Shown here piece by piece: positions 1-8,937 of a DNA stretch of 64,000 nucleotides. The notes beneath the pieces are model-generated. The model saw only the letters and a program-made list of their open reading frames with translations. It did not search any database and was not told where the DNA came from. Made by a program: the position numbers and the translations under genes. Positions within the stretch are counted from its first letter, which is position 1. Each line of letters begins with the position of its first letter. The DNA comes from JACXTP01 sp963789555 (GTDB lineage: Archaea; Thermoplasmatota; Thermoplasmata; Methanomassiliicoccales; UBA472): contig CAWBKY010000006.1 of assembly GCA_963789555.1 (NCBI GenBank), forward strand, positions 1-64,000, given 5' to 3'.

Positions 1-1
1 C

Positions 2-865
2 TTCCGTTCCGACCATGCCAAACCGCATATCGACTACATCGGCATCGGGGCGGTCTCGCTGGGGATCGTGCCCCTGTTGCTGGCCGTATCCTGGGGCGGT
101 TCTGAGATGGCCTGGGGCTCATGGGAGATCCTCACCATGGTCGGGATATCGGGCGCGTCCTTGGTGTTCTTCATCTGGTGGGAGGGAAGGGCCAAGGAGC
201 CGGTGCTCCCCTTGCAGGTATTCCGGAACAGAACCTTCAACGTCGCCACCCTGGCATCGGCGTTGGCGAGCTTCCTGATGATGGGGGCCATCATCGCCAT
301 CACCCTTTATGCCCAAGGCGTCCTGGGCCTGGACGCGACCACCTCCGGCCAGGTGCTCACCCCGGGCGTGCTCTCCCTGGCCCTGGTGGCCATCATCACC
401 GGGCGGACCATATCCAAGACCGGCAAGTACCGCCTGTTCGCCATCGTCGGGTTCGCCGTCTGCAGTCTGGGCGCTTGGCTGTTGAGCGGGATCGAGATGG
501 ACACCCCCTTGGAACTGCTCTACCTCTACTCGGCGGTGCTGTGCATCGGGGTGGGGATGACCATGCCGGTGTTCAGCATCGCCATCCAGAACGTGTTCGA
601 TCCGCACGAGCGGGCCACCGCCACCGCCTCGAACCGCTTCCTGGGCAACATCGGGGGCACCCTGGGCCTCTCCGTACTGAACAGCATCATCGCCGCCAGC
701 TTGGTGGGGGGCTTCCAACCCGAGGCGCTGCTGTCCTCGCTCCAGGACGCTTTCTGGCTCTGCCTGGGGGTATCGGTGGCCGGTCTGGTGGTCGTGGCCC
801 TGTTCCTGAAGGAGGTCCCTTTGAGGTCGCACGACGCCATGGTGCACGTCAGCACCGAGGTGTGA
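2..865 (+). CDS. MFS transporter, DHA2 (EmrB/QacA) type, C-terminal part
   Basis: The reading frame is open from the first bases of the window, so the start lies outside. It begins with a hydrophilic stretch (SDHAKPHIDYIGIG) like the central loop of 14-TM drug:proton antiporters. Alternating hydrophobic helices follow, with a segment of the type seen near TM11-13 (PVFSIAIQNVFDPHERATAT). The last 15 residues are polar and probably cytoplasmic. The probable role is proton-driven export of a small amphipathic compound, but the substrate cannot be read. A second DHA2-type pump lies at 37.7-39.3 kb. The methyltransferase that follows is on the opposite strand, so the two genes converge. Confidence 0.85.
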   Translation, partial: FRSDHAKPHIDYIGIGAVSLGIVPLLLAVSWGGSEMAWGSWEILTMVGISGASLVFFIWWEGRAKEPVLPLQVFRNRTFNVATLASALASFLMMGAIIAITLYAQGVLGLDATTSGQVLTPGVLSLALVAIITGRTISKTGKYRLFAIVGFAVCSLGAWLLSGIEMDTPLELLYLYSAVLCIGVGMTMPVFSIAIQNVFDPHERATATASNRFLGNIGGTLGLSVLNSIIAASLVGGFQPEALLSSLQDAFWLCLGVSVAGLVVVALFLKEVPLRSHDAMVHVSTEV

Positions 866-907
866 GCATAAAGCGTAGGTAAGGACCGACGTCGTCCGGA
901 GGCCGGC

Positions 908-1603
908 CTAGCGGCGCGCCCAGACCACCGCGCCCATGTGGTCCTTCCAGACGACGTCCACCTTGCTGAAGCCCGCCTCGGACAGCCATCGCAATTGATC
1001 GAGCAGATGGGGCAGGGAGTCCTCGCGACGGAAGCGCTCCAATATGGCATCGATCTCCGAGCGCTTCATGCTCATGGCCATGAACTCCTGCCACCTCTGC
1101 ATGTAAAGCCCCTCCATCCAGTCATCGGAGGAGAGCACCGCGTCGGCATTGACGAAGACCCCACCGGGCTTGATGCACTCCTTGACCTTCCGATAGAAGT
1201 CCCGCTTGTCCTCGTCGGTGATAAGGTGGTGCAATGCCAAGGAGGACACCACCGCGTCCTGCTCGGGCGGCAGCTCCAGGTGGTAGAAGTCCTTGTTCAG
1301 GTATTCGACGTCGTGCCCGGGGCCGAACCTCTCCTTCGCGACGGCCAGCATGCTCTCGGTCATATCGACGCAGAGCAGGTGGCAGCGCGGGAAACGACGC
1401 TTCACCCTCCAAGCCAACATGCCGGTCCCGGTGCCGAGGTCCACTACCTTGATCTCCGCGTCTTCTCGGAAGGGCAGGGAGGAGACCGCGACATCCAGCA
1501 TCCTCTCGTAGTTGGGCACGATGCGGGCGATCTCGGCGTCGTACTCCGAGGAGCGCTTGGAGAAGTCCTCCATGATCTGCGCCATCTTATCGGCTGGGTG
1601 CAT
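908..1603 (-). CDS. Class I SAM-dependent methyltransferase
   Basis: A 231-residue protein with a Rossmann-type methyltransferase core. Motif I is VDLGTGTGML (about residues 54-63), the acidic end of strand 2 is LLCVDMTESML, and the motif IV region is DAVVSSLALHHL. KPGGVFVNAD matches the usual post-motif III loop. The N-terminal SSEYDAEIARIVPNYERML resembles the lid helix of UbiE/Tam-like enzymes acting on small molecules. The substrate is unknown. No operon partner is evident: it converges with the MFS gene and is divergent from the acetyltransferase 104 bases away. The frame is intact and the ATG at 1603 is the first in frame. Confidence 0.85.
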   Translation of the reverse strand: MHPADKMAQIMEDFSKRSSEYDAEIARIVPNYERMLDVAVSSLPFREDAEIKVVDLGTGTGMLAWRVKRRFPRCHLLCVDMTESMLAVAKERFGPGHDVEYLNKDFYHLELPPEQDAVVSSLALHHLITDEDKRDFYRKVKECIKPGGVFVNADAVLSSDDWMEGLYMQRWQEFMAMSMKRSEIDAILERFRREDSLPHLLDQLRWLSEAGFSKVDVVWKDHMGAVVWARR

Positions 1604-1707
1604 AACGTCCCCAATAGCGGTCGGGGAGGTAATAACGGTTTCATCCTCCGACCTAGTCCTTTAATCGACCCTGATGAATACTGGGATGGGGCAGGGCGGG
1701 GCGAAGC

Positions 1708-2667
1708 ATGAATCGGGGGACGGTGTTCCATAATCATCGGCAGGAGGACCGGGCAGGGATGGTCCGGGCCTACAACGAAGGATTGCGGGCGGACCGGATC
1801 GATGGCCATGAGACCATGGAGGGCCTCGGTCGCCTCCTGGCCCCGGCGCCGGGATTCGACCCCTCCCAGGACGTCCTGGTGGCCAAGGCAGGTGAGGAGG
1901 TGGTGGCATGGGCCCACCGCTCCTGGCGGAGGAGGGACCCGAGGAACATCTCCTACCGCCACTTCGTGGTCTGTCGCCCAGTCCCGGGACGCAGGGACCT
2001 CATCGACCAGCTCATCGATTGGAATGAGGCCGGGCTTCGCTTGGTGGCCGAGGCCCAGGGGGAGGAGGGACAAGGGCGGTTGGAAGCATGGGGGGCCACC
2101 GACCCCAACGACTGGACCGACTCTCTGTTGCAGCGGGGCTATCGGCCCTCCCTGCGCCTGGTATCGATGGTCAACCGCGATCTCGCGGACCTGCGACCGC
2201 TGCCATCGCCCGAGGGCATGGAGCTTCGTTCCGTCCAGGAGGAGGACCTAGAGGCGATCTGGGAGGGGCTGAGGCGGGCCATGGCCGAGGACCGTCAGTT
2301 CTGCGAGGGGAACTGGGACGGGGAGGCGTTCCTTCGCTGGAAGCGCAGCAGCATGGGCAATCGCCAACAATGGCAGGTGGCCTGGTGCGACGGTGCCGTG
2401 GCCGGTGCGGCGCTGGCCGAGCTGGACGAGCCGGGCATGGGGAGGACGGACCGCGTTTTCGTGGCGAAGGAGCATCGCCGCCATGGCCTGGCCCGGTCGC
2501 TGATGGTGGCGGGGTTAAGGGCGCTCTCGGCGGCAGGGGCAAAGGAGGTCCACCTGGACGTGGACCGGGACGGGGCGCCCGGGGCCCATCGATTGTACCT
2601 TAGCCTCGGATTCCATGAGGTGGGCGAGCTAGCCTTGTACGCGAGACCGGTACGGCCCAGTCACTAA
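1708..2667 (+). CDS. Tandem GNAT-family N-acetyltransferase
   Basis: The 319 residues fit two GNAT domains in tandem, as in mycothiol-synthase-like enzymes. The C-terminal half is the clear one: strand 4 (DRVFVAKEHRRHGLARSLM) carries the acetyl-CoA pyrophosphate-binding motif A, here RRHGLA in place of the classical Q/RxxGxG/A, followed by helix 3 and YLSLGFHEVGE as motif B. The N-terminal half keeps a weaker copy (EVVAWAHRSWRRRD, then DWTDSLLQRGYRPSLR). It probably acetylates a small amine or a protein N-terminus; the substrate is unknown. It is a single gene, divergent from the methyltransferase. Confidence 0.8.
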   Translation: MNRGTVFHNHRQEDRAGMVRAYNEGLRADRIDGHETMEGLGRLLAPAPGFDPSQDVLVAKAGEEVVAWAHRSWRRRDPRNISYRHFVVCRPVPGRRDLIDQLIDWNEAGLRLVAEAQGEEGQGRLEAWGATDPNDWTDSLLQRGYRPSLRLVSMVNRDLADLRPLPSPEGMELRSVQEEDLEAIWEGLRRAMAEDRQFCEGNWDGEAFLRWKRSSMGNRQQWQVAWCDGAVAGAALAELDEPGMGRTDRVFVAKEHRRHGLARSLMVAGLRALSAAGAKEVHLDVDRDGAPGAHRLYLSLGFHEVGELALYARPVRPSH

Positions 2668-2844
2668 GCCTTTCATCAATGGAAGGATGAAGTATGTATA
2701 GCTTTGAGCCTTGTTTCGTAAGGTCATCATGATCGGAGGCTCGGAGTTCGATGGCAAGCAGACCCATCTCGCCAGTTCGGGTCCAGGCCATGGTCCGTCG
2801 GTCGTTCTGGTAGCTTAACAGTTCCCGGAGGGACAGCCTCGGGG

Positions 2845-3994
2845 GTGGTGCGGATGCGAGTGACCTCCCTCCGGGCCTTCGCCATCTCGATATGCCTGGT
2901 CATGATCGTGCCCCTGGCCCTATCCTATCAGGTGGTGGCGGAGCAACAGCAGGTCCTGGATGATTACAACCAAAGATACGCTCCGGAGATGTCCCTCATG
3001 GAGAGATCTATCGATCGACCGGGAGGGTTCGCTTGGGACTATCTCCAGAACGACACCTACCGGAACCTGCTGGTGGAGGTGGACTGGTACAACACCATGT
3101 ACTACAGCGTCCGGGACGATTACTTCGAGGTGTTCCGGGACCTGGTGGGCGAGTATTGCGAGAAGGACGATGTGAACTTCATCTACGAGAACGCAGTGAA
3201 CACCGGGGAGTTCGGGTCGCCAGCGATAAGCCAATCGAGCTACGATATGGACGACCTGAGAGATCTGGCGAAACAGAGCTCCGACTTCCAAAAGTCGGGC
3301 GATACCTGTGTCATGCACATCCTCATCCTGAACGGTTACTATGAGTCGAATAACCGGATCGTAGGGCTGGCATTGGACGCGACCACCTTCGTGGTCTTCC
3401 CAAGCTACATGGAGCCATGGGAGGCGGCCATCATCGTGGGGCATGAGCTCGGTCACCTGCTGGGATTGGTCGGGACCTTGGGGTTGGAAGATCGATACAC
3501 TCCACCTGGCGCTGGATCGCACTATGACGTAGAGGAGCCGAAGCATTGCACCGATACCCGATGCATGATGAGCTACACCGTGGACACGGTCAACACATAT
3601 TGCGATAAGTGCGAGGCGGACCTTGCCTATGTCAGGGAGAGCCAAAGCCCCTACACCATAGAGGAGGCCGAACCAGAAGTGGATTGGACCGCCTTCGGGG
3701 TGTCGTTGACGCTGACCGTGAACGTGTTGGTGATCGGTTATGCTGCCATGGTGGCGCAGGACCAGAGCCTCAGTTCGCAGATGGCCAGAGGGGCGACCGA
3801 AGTTAAAACGAGTTCGAAGGTCCCTGACCAGATGGAGCAAGGCGTTTTTGCTCTCTGCCAGAGAGGTCTCGGACGAATCGATGAACTATGTTCTAGAACC
3901 GGCCAATGTCACCGAGGGACGGACTTCGAGGTTGACTCTGATCTTGTCGGTGATCACGATCATCGTAATTTTAGTGTTAGCTTATTATTTATAA
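2845..3994 (+). CDS. Membrane-anchored archaemetzincin-like zinc protease (one frame change)
   Basis: The N-terminus is a signal anchor (about residues 8-29). The catalytic zinc site HELGHLLG is at residues 200-207. It is followed not by a third histidine at the usual metzincin spacing but by a cysteine cluster: C235-x4-C240-M-M, then C253-x2-C256. This recalls the archaemetzincin signature HExxHxxGx3Cx4CxM...CxxC, with about 27 extra residues between helix and cysteines. H226 or H234 could be the third ligand. A TM segment spans about residues 283-303. The original frame becomes meaningless near 3840 (a run of five T), while the +1 frame gives a second convincing C-terminal TM helix ending in LAYYL at 3994, so I join them. 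It is probably an extracytoplasmic protease of unknown target. Confidence 0.7.
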
Positions 3995-4078
3995 TTCATT
4001 AATTAATTATAAATTAATAATATTATATTTATAAATTAATTAAGATTCATTAATTCAAGCCAGTATGATAGAAAAAGG

Positions 4079-4155
4079 TGGTGGGTCTGTCCGGATTTGA
4101 ACCGGAGTCCATAGGTCCCGAACCTACGAGTATGACCAAGCTAGCCCACAGACCC
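4079..4155 (-). tRNA. tRNA-Pro (anticodon CGG)
   Basis: On the minus strand the gene folds as a cloverleaf. The 7-bp acceptor stem is GGGTCTG/CAGACCC with discriminator A and an encoded CCA end. The anticodon arm is GTAGG-TTCGGGA-CCTAT, so positions 34-36 are CGG and position 37 is G, as expected for proline. The T arm is TCCGG-TTCAAAT-CCGGA. The D stem is weak (one or two mismatches), but the loop carries the conserved GG. No intron is visible. It reads CCG codons, which are common in this high-GC genome. Confidence 0.93.
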
Positions 4156-4186
4156 AGTGGTAATTTAGATGGGCAAATGGACTCGT

Positions 4187-4195
4187 CATATAAAA
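4187..4195 (-). promoter_or_regulatory. TATA box of the tRNA-Pro gene
   Basis: On the minus strand TTTTATATG lies about 35 bases upstream of the tRNA 5' end, which allows a short leader. It is the only TATA-like element at a suitable distance. It lies between the tRNA and the tnpB remnant, so the insertion left the promoter intact. Confidence 0.6.
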
Positions 4196-4357
4196 CCATA
4201 TTGCCGATTAATTGTCTACATTGAAATTCGCCATCCTCACCATCTTATGAATTCTCGTATAATGTCCATCGAATTTCTCGAAACACCTAGGACTCGTTGC
4301 CTCTCGGTAATTATCAGAGGCTTGCATCTAGGCTTCAGACATCTGTGGATCCCATCC
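4196..4357 (-). other. Right-end region of the tnpB remnant, possible omega-RNA tail
   Basis: In IS605-type elements the guide (omega) RNA covers the 3' end of tnpB and the element's right end. Just beyond the tnpB stop the minus strand holds CCTCT-N11-AGAGG (about 4303-4323), a short hairpin like those at right ends. I see no clear cleavage site or target-adjacent motif. The stretch has no gene. Confidence 0.3.
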
Positions 4358-5477
4358 CTATTTCATCGCCTGATGCATTCGGCTGACTGGCAAGAAGCCT
4401 GCCCAAACCAGCTTTACCGAATGGGCTATGTTCCTCGAGGCGTTAAGGTCGGCATTCAGAGTGAATCCGCATGTGATGCAATGGAAATTTGACCCATTCC
4501 TATTCTCTTGATCAATATGACCACATCTTGAACATTTTTGCGAGGTGTTATTCGGATTCATGAATCAACACAGCTTTCCTTGTTCTTCAGACTTTATATG
4601 ATCAGCATCTGTTCAAATGACCAATAAGGCCACAATTCTCAATGTTATAACGTCCGATGCCAACTACTCTCTTGTTTATTCCTGATCCCTGCAGATCCTC
4701 GAGTGCGAACACATCGAATGCAAGAGTTCACGATTTGTTTCGAAATTCGATGGTTTATGCAGGCGATAAACCGTCTTTCTCGTCCCGACTATCCTTCCGA
4801 GCTTCCTTCTTGCGGAACGAGTGTCTTTGGCCTGCAGTTGCGCTCTCAATTGTGCTATACTTTCCTCTAATGTTCCTGATATGGGATGAAATGAAGAATT
4901 GATTGTTCGAGCAGACAGCATATTCTTCAAACCTCGGTCCATTCCTAAGAACCTTCCCTGTCGATGTTAGGAGCTGGGTGACACGTTCTCCATTACAATT
5001 CCGAAAAAGAAACAGTCCTTTGATTTTATTCATATTTTAAAGGATGATATTATGATTCCAATCTAGATATTTATTAAAATAATCAGGCTGGAATACGGAG
5101 CAATTTAATTCTACCATGGATTCGTCGCGATTGAGAGGAATCCACTGTTGAGATTGAATCTTGATACACGTTCTTATTATAGCGCATTGCCGAATATTTT
5201 TTCCTCCTCGGTAATTTTTAAGATCTAACGTTTCTTCGATTTCGCAAGCCACATCTCTTAGCTGATTGAACGAGGGTAGATGGAACTCAGGGACACAGTT
5301 TGCGAATCTCACTGTATATGTTCCATGTGTGATCATCCATCTTGTTCCAAGTCTTATTTTCGAAACCCCAGTTGCAAAAATATTGAAGGCGTATGGTGTA
5401 AGCTTCCATGGTCTCCATCAATTTGGATTTGTCCTCCTCGGACAAGATCCAGCTAGCAGCTTGATCGTCCGCTTCAT
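4358..5477 (-). pseudogene. tnpB: Decayed TnpB (IS200/IS605-type RNA-guided nuclease)
   Basis: Pieces in all three minus-strand frames line up with a complete TnpB. The N-terminus is MKRTIKLL, then EEDKSKLMETMEAY and NWGFENKTWNKMDDHTW. The middle has PEFHLPSFNQLRDVACE and YFNKYLDWN. Next come the RuvC-I region (DRGLKN), SSHIRNIRGKYSTI and RLQAKDTRSARRKLGRI-like text. The C-terminal zinc ribbon is CSRCGHIDQENRNG followed by CITCGF and NADLNASRNIA. Several stops and frame changes break it, more than the neighbours show. The block is far more AT-rich than its surroundings, consistent with an imported element. No tnpA is present. The C-terminal zinc ribbon (4358-4561) is still open but is too short to act alone. 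Confidence 0.85.
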
Positions 5478-5625
5478 CGCATTCTCAAGAACAATAATGC
5501 GTTACTTCTCACCTGTTTGCAGGGGGAGGTCTCCGAAATTACTTCCTCCATCAGTATTATCGAACGGGATATGTCGATATTGAATCTTCGACAATTATTT
5601 ATAGAGTCATTTTCTTCCGCCAGAT

Positions 5626-6309
5626 ATGCGCGAACAGCTGCGCGAGAAGATCGCTGGTGAGATAGTACTCTCCGCCGATGCGGGCAAGACCATCCGCAAA
5701 TGGCGAGAGGAGTTCGGCGTCTCCCAGCAGGACCTGGCCAGACATCTGAAGGTCTCCCCCTCGGTCATCAGCGACTATGAGTCGGGGCGGAGGAAATCGC
5801 CTGGCATCGTCATCATCCGCCGCATCGTGGACGGATTTATCGAGATCGACGAGGAGAGGGGCGGTAAGGTCCTCAAGAAGTACGACCTGGGGGAGAAGAT
5901 CGATTGCATCCTCTCCATCCGGGAGTTCAAGTCCAGCATGAACGCGCAGGACCTCATCAAGGTCATCGAGGGCGAGCCACTGACCAAGGGCATCAGCCTG
6001 GACCGCGACATCCATGGTTTCACGGTCATCGATTCGATGAAGGCCATCATGGCCCTTGGCTCGATGGACTACCTCAAGATATATGGGTGGAGCAGCGAGC
6101 GCGCGCTCATCTTCACCGGTGTGAAGTTCGGGCGCAGCCCCATGATCGCCATAAGGGCCCATCCGTTGAAGCCCGCCCTGGTCGTTTACCAGAGGCCGGA
6201 GCACGTGGACGAGCTGGCCATCCGGCTCGCCACCCTGGAGAACCTCCCCTTGGTCCGCACGAACCTGCAGGTGCCGACCCTGGTGGAGCGCCTGGAGAGA
6301 TTGGAGTGA
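5626..6309 (+). CDS. XRE-type HTH regulator of the mevalonate operon
   Basis: The 227-residue protein has an N-terminal helix-turn-helix (KTIRKWREEFGVSQQDLARH, then LKVSPSVISDYESGRRKSPG, about residues 23-64). It is fused to a conserved archaeal C-terminal domain of unknown ligand (SMNAQDLIKVIEGEPL, GFTVIDSMKAIMALGS). It ends 4 bases before HMG-CoA synthase, and this pairing is common in Euryarchaeota. The obvious inference is control of the HMG-CoA synthase operon, perhaps in response to an isoprenoid intermediate. That is inference only. The frame is intact. The ATG at 5626 directly precedes the HTH. Confidence 0.85.
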   Translation: MREQLREKIAGEIVLSADAGKTIRKWREEFGVSQQDLARHLKVSPSVISDYESGRRKSPGIVIIRRIVDGFIEIDEERGGKVLKKYDLGEKIDCILSIREFKSSMNAQDLIKVIEGEPLTKGISLDRDIHGFTVIDSMKAIMALGSMDYLKIYGWSSERALIFTGVKFGRSPMIAIRAHPLKPALVVYQRPEHVDELAIRLATLENLPLVRTNLQVPTLVERLERLE

Positions 6310-6313
6310 TAAC

Positions 6314-7372
6314 ATGAACGTTGGCATAGTCAGCTATGGAGCGTACATCCCGCGCTTCCGCATCGTCCCCCCGGAGATCGGGAGGGTATGGGGCAGCGAC
6401 GGCGAGGCCATGAGCAAGGGCCTCATGATATTCAGCAAGTCCGTGCCTGGGCCGGACGAGGACGTCATCACCATCTCGGTGGAGGCGGCCCGCAACATGA
6501 TGCGGCGCACCTCGACCAGCCCCAAGGACATCGGCGCCCTTTACGTCGGCTCCGAGTCCCATCCCTACGCCGTGAAGCCGAGCGGCACCATCGTGGCGGA
6601 GGCCATCGAGGCCTCGCCCCATCTCACCGTGGCGGACCTGGAGTTCGCCTGCAAGGCCGGGACCGCCGGCATCCAGATGTGCATGGGCCTGGTGGGCTCG
6701 GGCATGATCAAGTACGGCGTGGCCATCGGTGCGGACACCTCCCAAGGCGCCCCAGGCGACCCGCTGGAATACTCCGCCTCCGCCGGAGGCGCCGCCTACC
6801 TCATCGGCAGCCAGGACCTCATCGCCACGATAAACGGCACCTACTCCTACACCACCGACACGCCCGACTTCTGGCGCCGGGAGGGCCAGCCCTACCCGTC
6901 CCATGGCGGAAGGTTCACCGGGGAGCCGGCCTACTTCAAGCACGTCAGCGCCTGCGCCAAGGGCATGATGGAGCGCATGGGCACCAAGCCCTCGGACTAC
7001 CATTTCGCGGTCTTCCACCAGCCCAACGGCAAGTTCCCCACCCGGGTGGCCAAGATGCTGGGCTTCACCGATCAGCAGATCGAGGTCGGCCTCATCACCC
7101 CCCATATCGGCAACACCTACAGCGGCGCGGTGCCATTGGGCCTGGCCGCCATCTTGGACGTGGCCAAACCCGGCGACCGCATCTTCGCCGTGGCCTATGG
7201 CTCCGGGGCGGGCTGCGACGGGTTCGACATCACTGTGACGGATAACATGGCCCACTATAATCGGGACGCCGCCCCCACCATCAAGCAGCTCATCGAGAGG
7301 AAGAAGATGATCGACTACGCCACCTATGCCAAGTACCGGGGCAAGATCCTGATGAAGGAGGGAGGCGAATGA
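6314..7372 (+). CDS. Hydroxymethylglutaryl-CoA synthase, archaeal type
   Basis: Condenses acetyl-CoA with acetoacetyl-CoA to HMG-CoA, the committed precursor for archaeal isoprenoid lipids. Length is 352 residues, normal for the archaeal family. The nucleophilic cysteine is C113 in DLEFACKAGTAG, and the acid-base histidine is H235 in AVFHQPNGKFP. The thiolase-fold signature YGSGAGCDGFD lies near the C-terminus. The start codon lies 4 bases after the regulator and the end overlaps the thiolase start by 4 bases (ATGA). In archaea the synthase, thiolase and DUF35 protein form one channelling complex, so the gene order fits. Confidence 0.95.
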   Translation: MNVGIVSYGAYIPRFRIVPPEIGRVWGSDGEAMSKGLMIFSKSVPGPDEDVITISVEAARNMMRRTSTSPKDIGALYVGSESHPYAVKPSGTIVAEAIEASPHLTVADLEFACKAGTAGIQMCMGLVGSGMIKYGVAIGADTSQGAPGDPLEYSASAGGAAYLIGSQDLIATINGTYSYTTDTPDFWRREGQPYPSHGGRFTGEPAYFKHVSACAKGMMERMGTKPSDYHFAVFHQPNGKFPTRVAKMLGFTDQQIEVGLITPHIGNTYSGAVPLGLAAILDVAKPGDRIFAVAYGSGAGCDGFDITVTDNMAHYNRDAAPTIKQLIERKKMIDYATYAKYRGKILMKEGGE

Positions 7373-8539
7373 GGGAGGTCGCCGTCATCGGCATCGGCAT
7401 CACCAAGTTCGGTGAGCTGTGGGACTCCTCCTTCCGGGAGATGGGCATCATGGCCGGACTGGCCGCCCTGGCCGATGCCAAGGTATCCAGCGAGGAGGTG
7501 GACGCCATGTACGTGGGCAACATGTCCGCCGGGCGCTACATCGAGCAGGAGCACGTGGCCGCGCTCATCGCCGACTATTCCGGCCTGGCCCGGGACCACA
7601 TACCCGCGACCAGGGTGGAGGCGGCCGGCGCATCCGGCGGACTGGCCATGAGACAGGCCTATCTGGCCATCGCCTCGGGCATGCACGACATGGTGGTGGT
7701 GGGCGGGCGCGGAGAAGATGACCGACGTCGGGGACACCGAGTCCAACGCCATCCAGAGCTCGGCAGCGGACCAGCAGTGGGAGAGCGTCTTCGGCGCCAC
7801 CTTCCCGTCGTTGCACGCCATGATCGCCCGCCGGCACATGTACCAATATGGCACCACCCGGGAGCAGATCGCCCAGGTGGCGGTGAAGAACCACCTGCAT
7901 GGCTCGCTCAACCCGAACGCCCAGTTCCAGCGCGAGATCGACCTGAAGACGGTGCTGCGCTCGCCCCCGGTGGCCGATCCTCTGGGCCTGTTCGACTGCG
8001 CCCCCAACTCCGATGGGGCGGCGGCCGTCGTGCCTGTGCTCGCTGGACAAGGCGCGGCGTTACGCCGAGACGCCGATCAAGGTCCTGGCATCGGCGCAGG
8101 CATCGGATACCTTGGCGTTGCACTCCCGGGCCGACATCTGCACCTTCGAGGCCACCCGGTTCGCGGCCCGCAAGGCCTACAAGCAGGCCAACATCGGCCC
8201 GCAGGACATCCAGCTGGCCGAGGTGCATGACAACTTCACCATCAGCGAGATCCTGGCCATCGAGGACCTGGGGTTCTTCGACAAGGGTCAAGGGCGGCAA
8301 GGCGGTGGAGGACGGCCTCACCAAGCTGGGAGGTCAGGTGGCCGTGAACACCTCCGGCGGGTCTGAAGGCGCGAGGGGACCCCATCGGCGCCACCGGGGT
8401 GGCGCAGATCGTGGAGCTGGTGCAGCAATTGCGCGGCCAGGCCGGGAAGCGCCAGGTGCAGGGGGCCAAGTATGCCCTGGCCCAGAACGTGGGCGGGACC
8501 GGCGCCACCGCCATCGTGCACATCCTGGGGGTGGCCTGA
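7369..8539 (+). CDS. Acetyl-CoA C-acetyltransferase (thiolase), four frame changes
   Basis: Makes acetoacetyl-CoA for the adjacent synthase. The N-terminus (REVAVIGIGITKFGELW) is typical of archaeal SCP-x-like thiolases. Further family blocks are AAGASGGLAMRQAYLAI, LHSRADICTFEATRFAARKA and LAEVHDNFTISEILAIEDLG. The C-terminus has NTSGG, DPIGATG and YALAQNVGGTGATAIVHILG. The frame changes near 7708, 8034, 8287 and 8366. Removing one base at each point (G, C, T, T) restores an uninterrupted family sequence of about 388 residues, so I regard the gene as intact and the shifts as sequencing insertions. The stop overlaps the next start as TGATG. Confidence 0.85.
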
Positions 8540-8937
8540 TGACCACCGCCCGCTTCTGGCGCGACAACGCCACCCGATACAACCTGATGGCCACGCGCTG
8601 CGGCTCCTGCGGCAAGGTCACCTTCCCGCCGCGGCACGTCTGCCCGATATGCCACCGCCGCTCCATCGGCAAGATGGAGAAGTTCCGGCTGAGCGGCAAG
8701 GGCGAGGTGTACTCGTTCTCGCTGGTGCACGAGGCGCCGGCCGCCTTCGAGCTGCAGAAGCCCTACATCGTGGCCATGATCAAGATGGACGAGGGCGTGA
8801 TGATGACGGCGCAGCTCAGCGACTGCGAGTACGCTGAGGTCAAGATCGGCATGAGGGTCAAGGCCACGCTGCGCAAGATCGGCGAGGAGGGCGCGGGGGG
8901 CGTCATCCACTACGGCTACAAGTTCGTGCCGGAGTGA
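8539..8937 (+). CDS. DUF35 OB-fold acyl-CoA-associated protein
   Basis: The 132 residues contain the N-terminal rubredoxin-like zinc knuckle (CGSCGKVTFPPRHVCPICH, about residues 21-39) and the DUF35 OB-fold (GKGEVYSFSLVHEAPAAF, YIVAMIKMDEGVMMTAQL). In the thiolase/HMG-CoA synthase complex of methanogens this protein bridges the two enzymes and supplies a shared CoA-binding site that passes acetoacetyl-CoA without release. The gene is translationally coupled to the thiolase and closes the operon. Its last 22 bases overlap the convergent beta-propeller gene. Confidence 0.9.
   Translation: MTTARFWRDNATRYNLMATRCGSCGKVTFPPRHVCPICHRRSIGKMEKFRLSGKGEVYSFSLVHEAPAAFELQKPYIVAMIKMDEGVMMTAQLSDCEYAEVKIGMRVKATLRKIGEEGAGGVIHYGYKFVPE

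Noticed and set aside
5266..5583. A plus-strand 105-residue protein upstream of the mevalonate regulator
   Set aside because: It lies antisense to the TnpB N-terminus, whose minus-strand text is clearly of that family.
6113..7255. A 380-residue minus-strand frame over HMG-CoA synthase
   Set aside because: Antisense shadow with no recognisable domain; the plus-strand synthase carries all catalytic residues.
7369..8539. Thiolase as a pseudogene or as a programmed-frameshift gene
   Set aside because: Four insertions without a slippery sequence or downstream structure, and the same kind of error is spread over unrelated genes.
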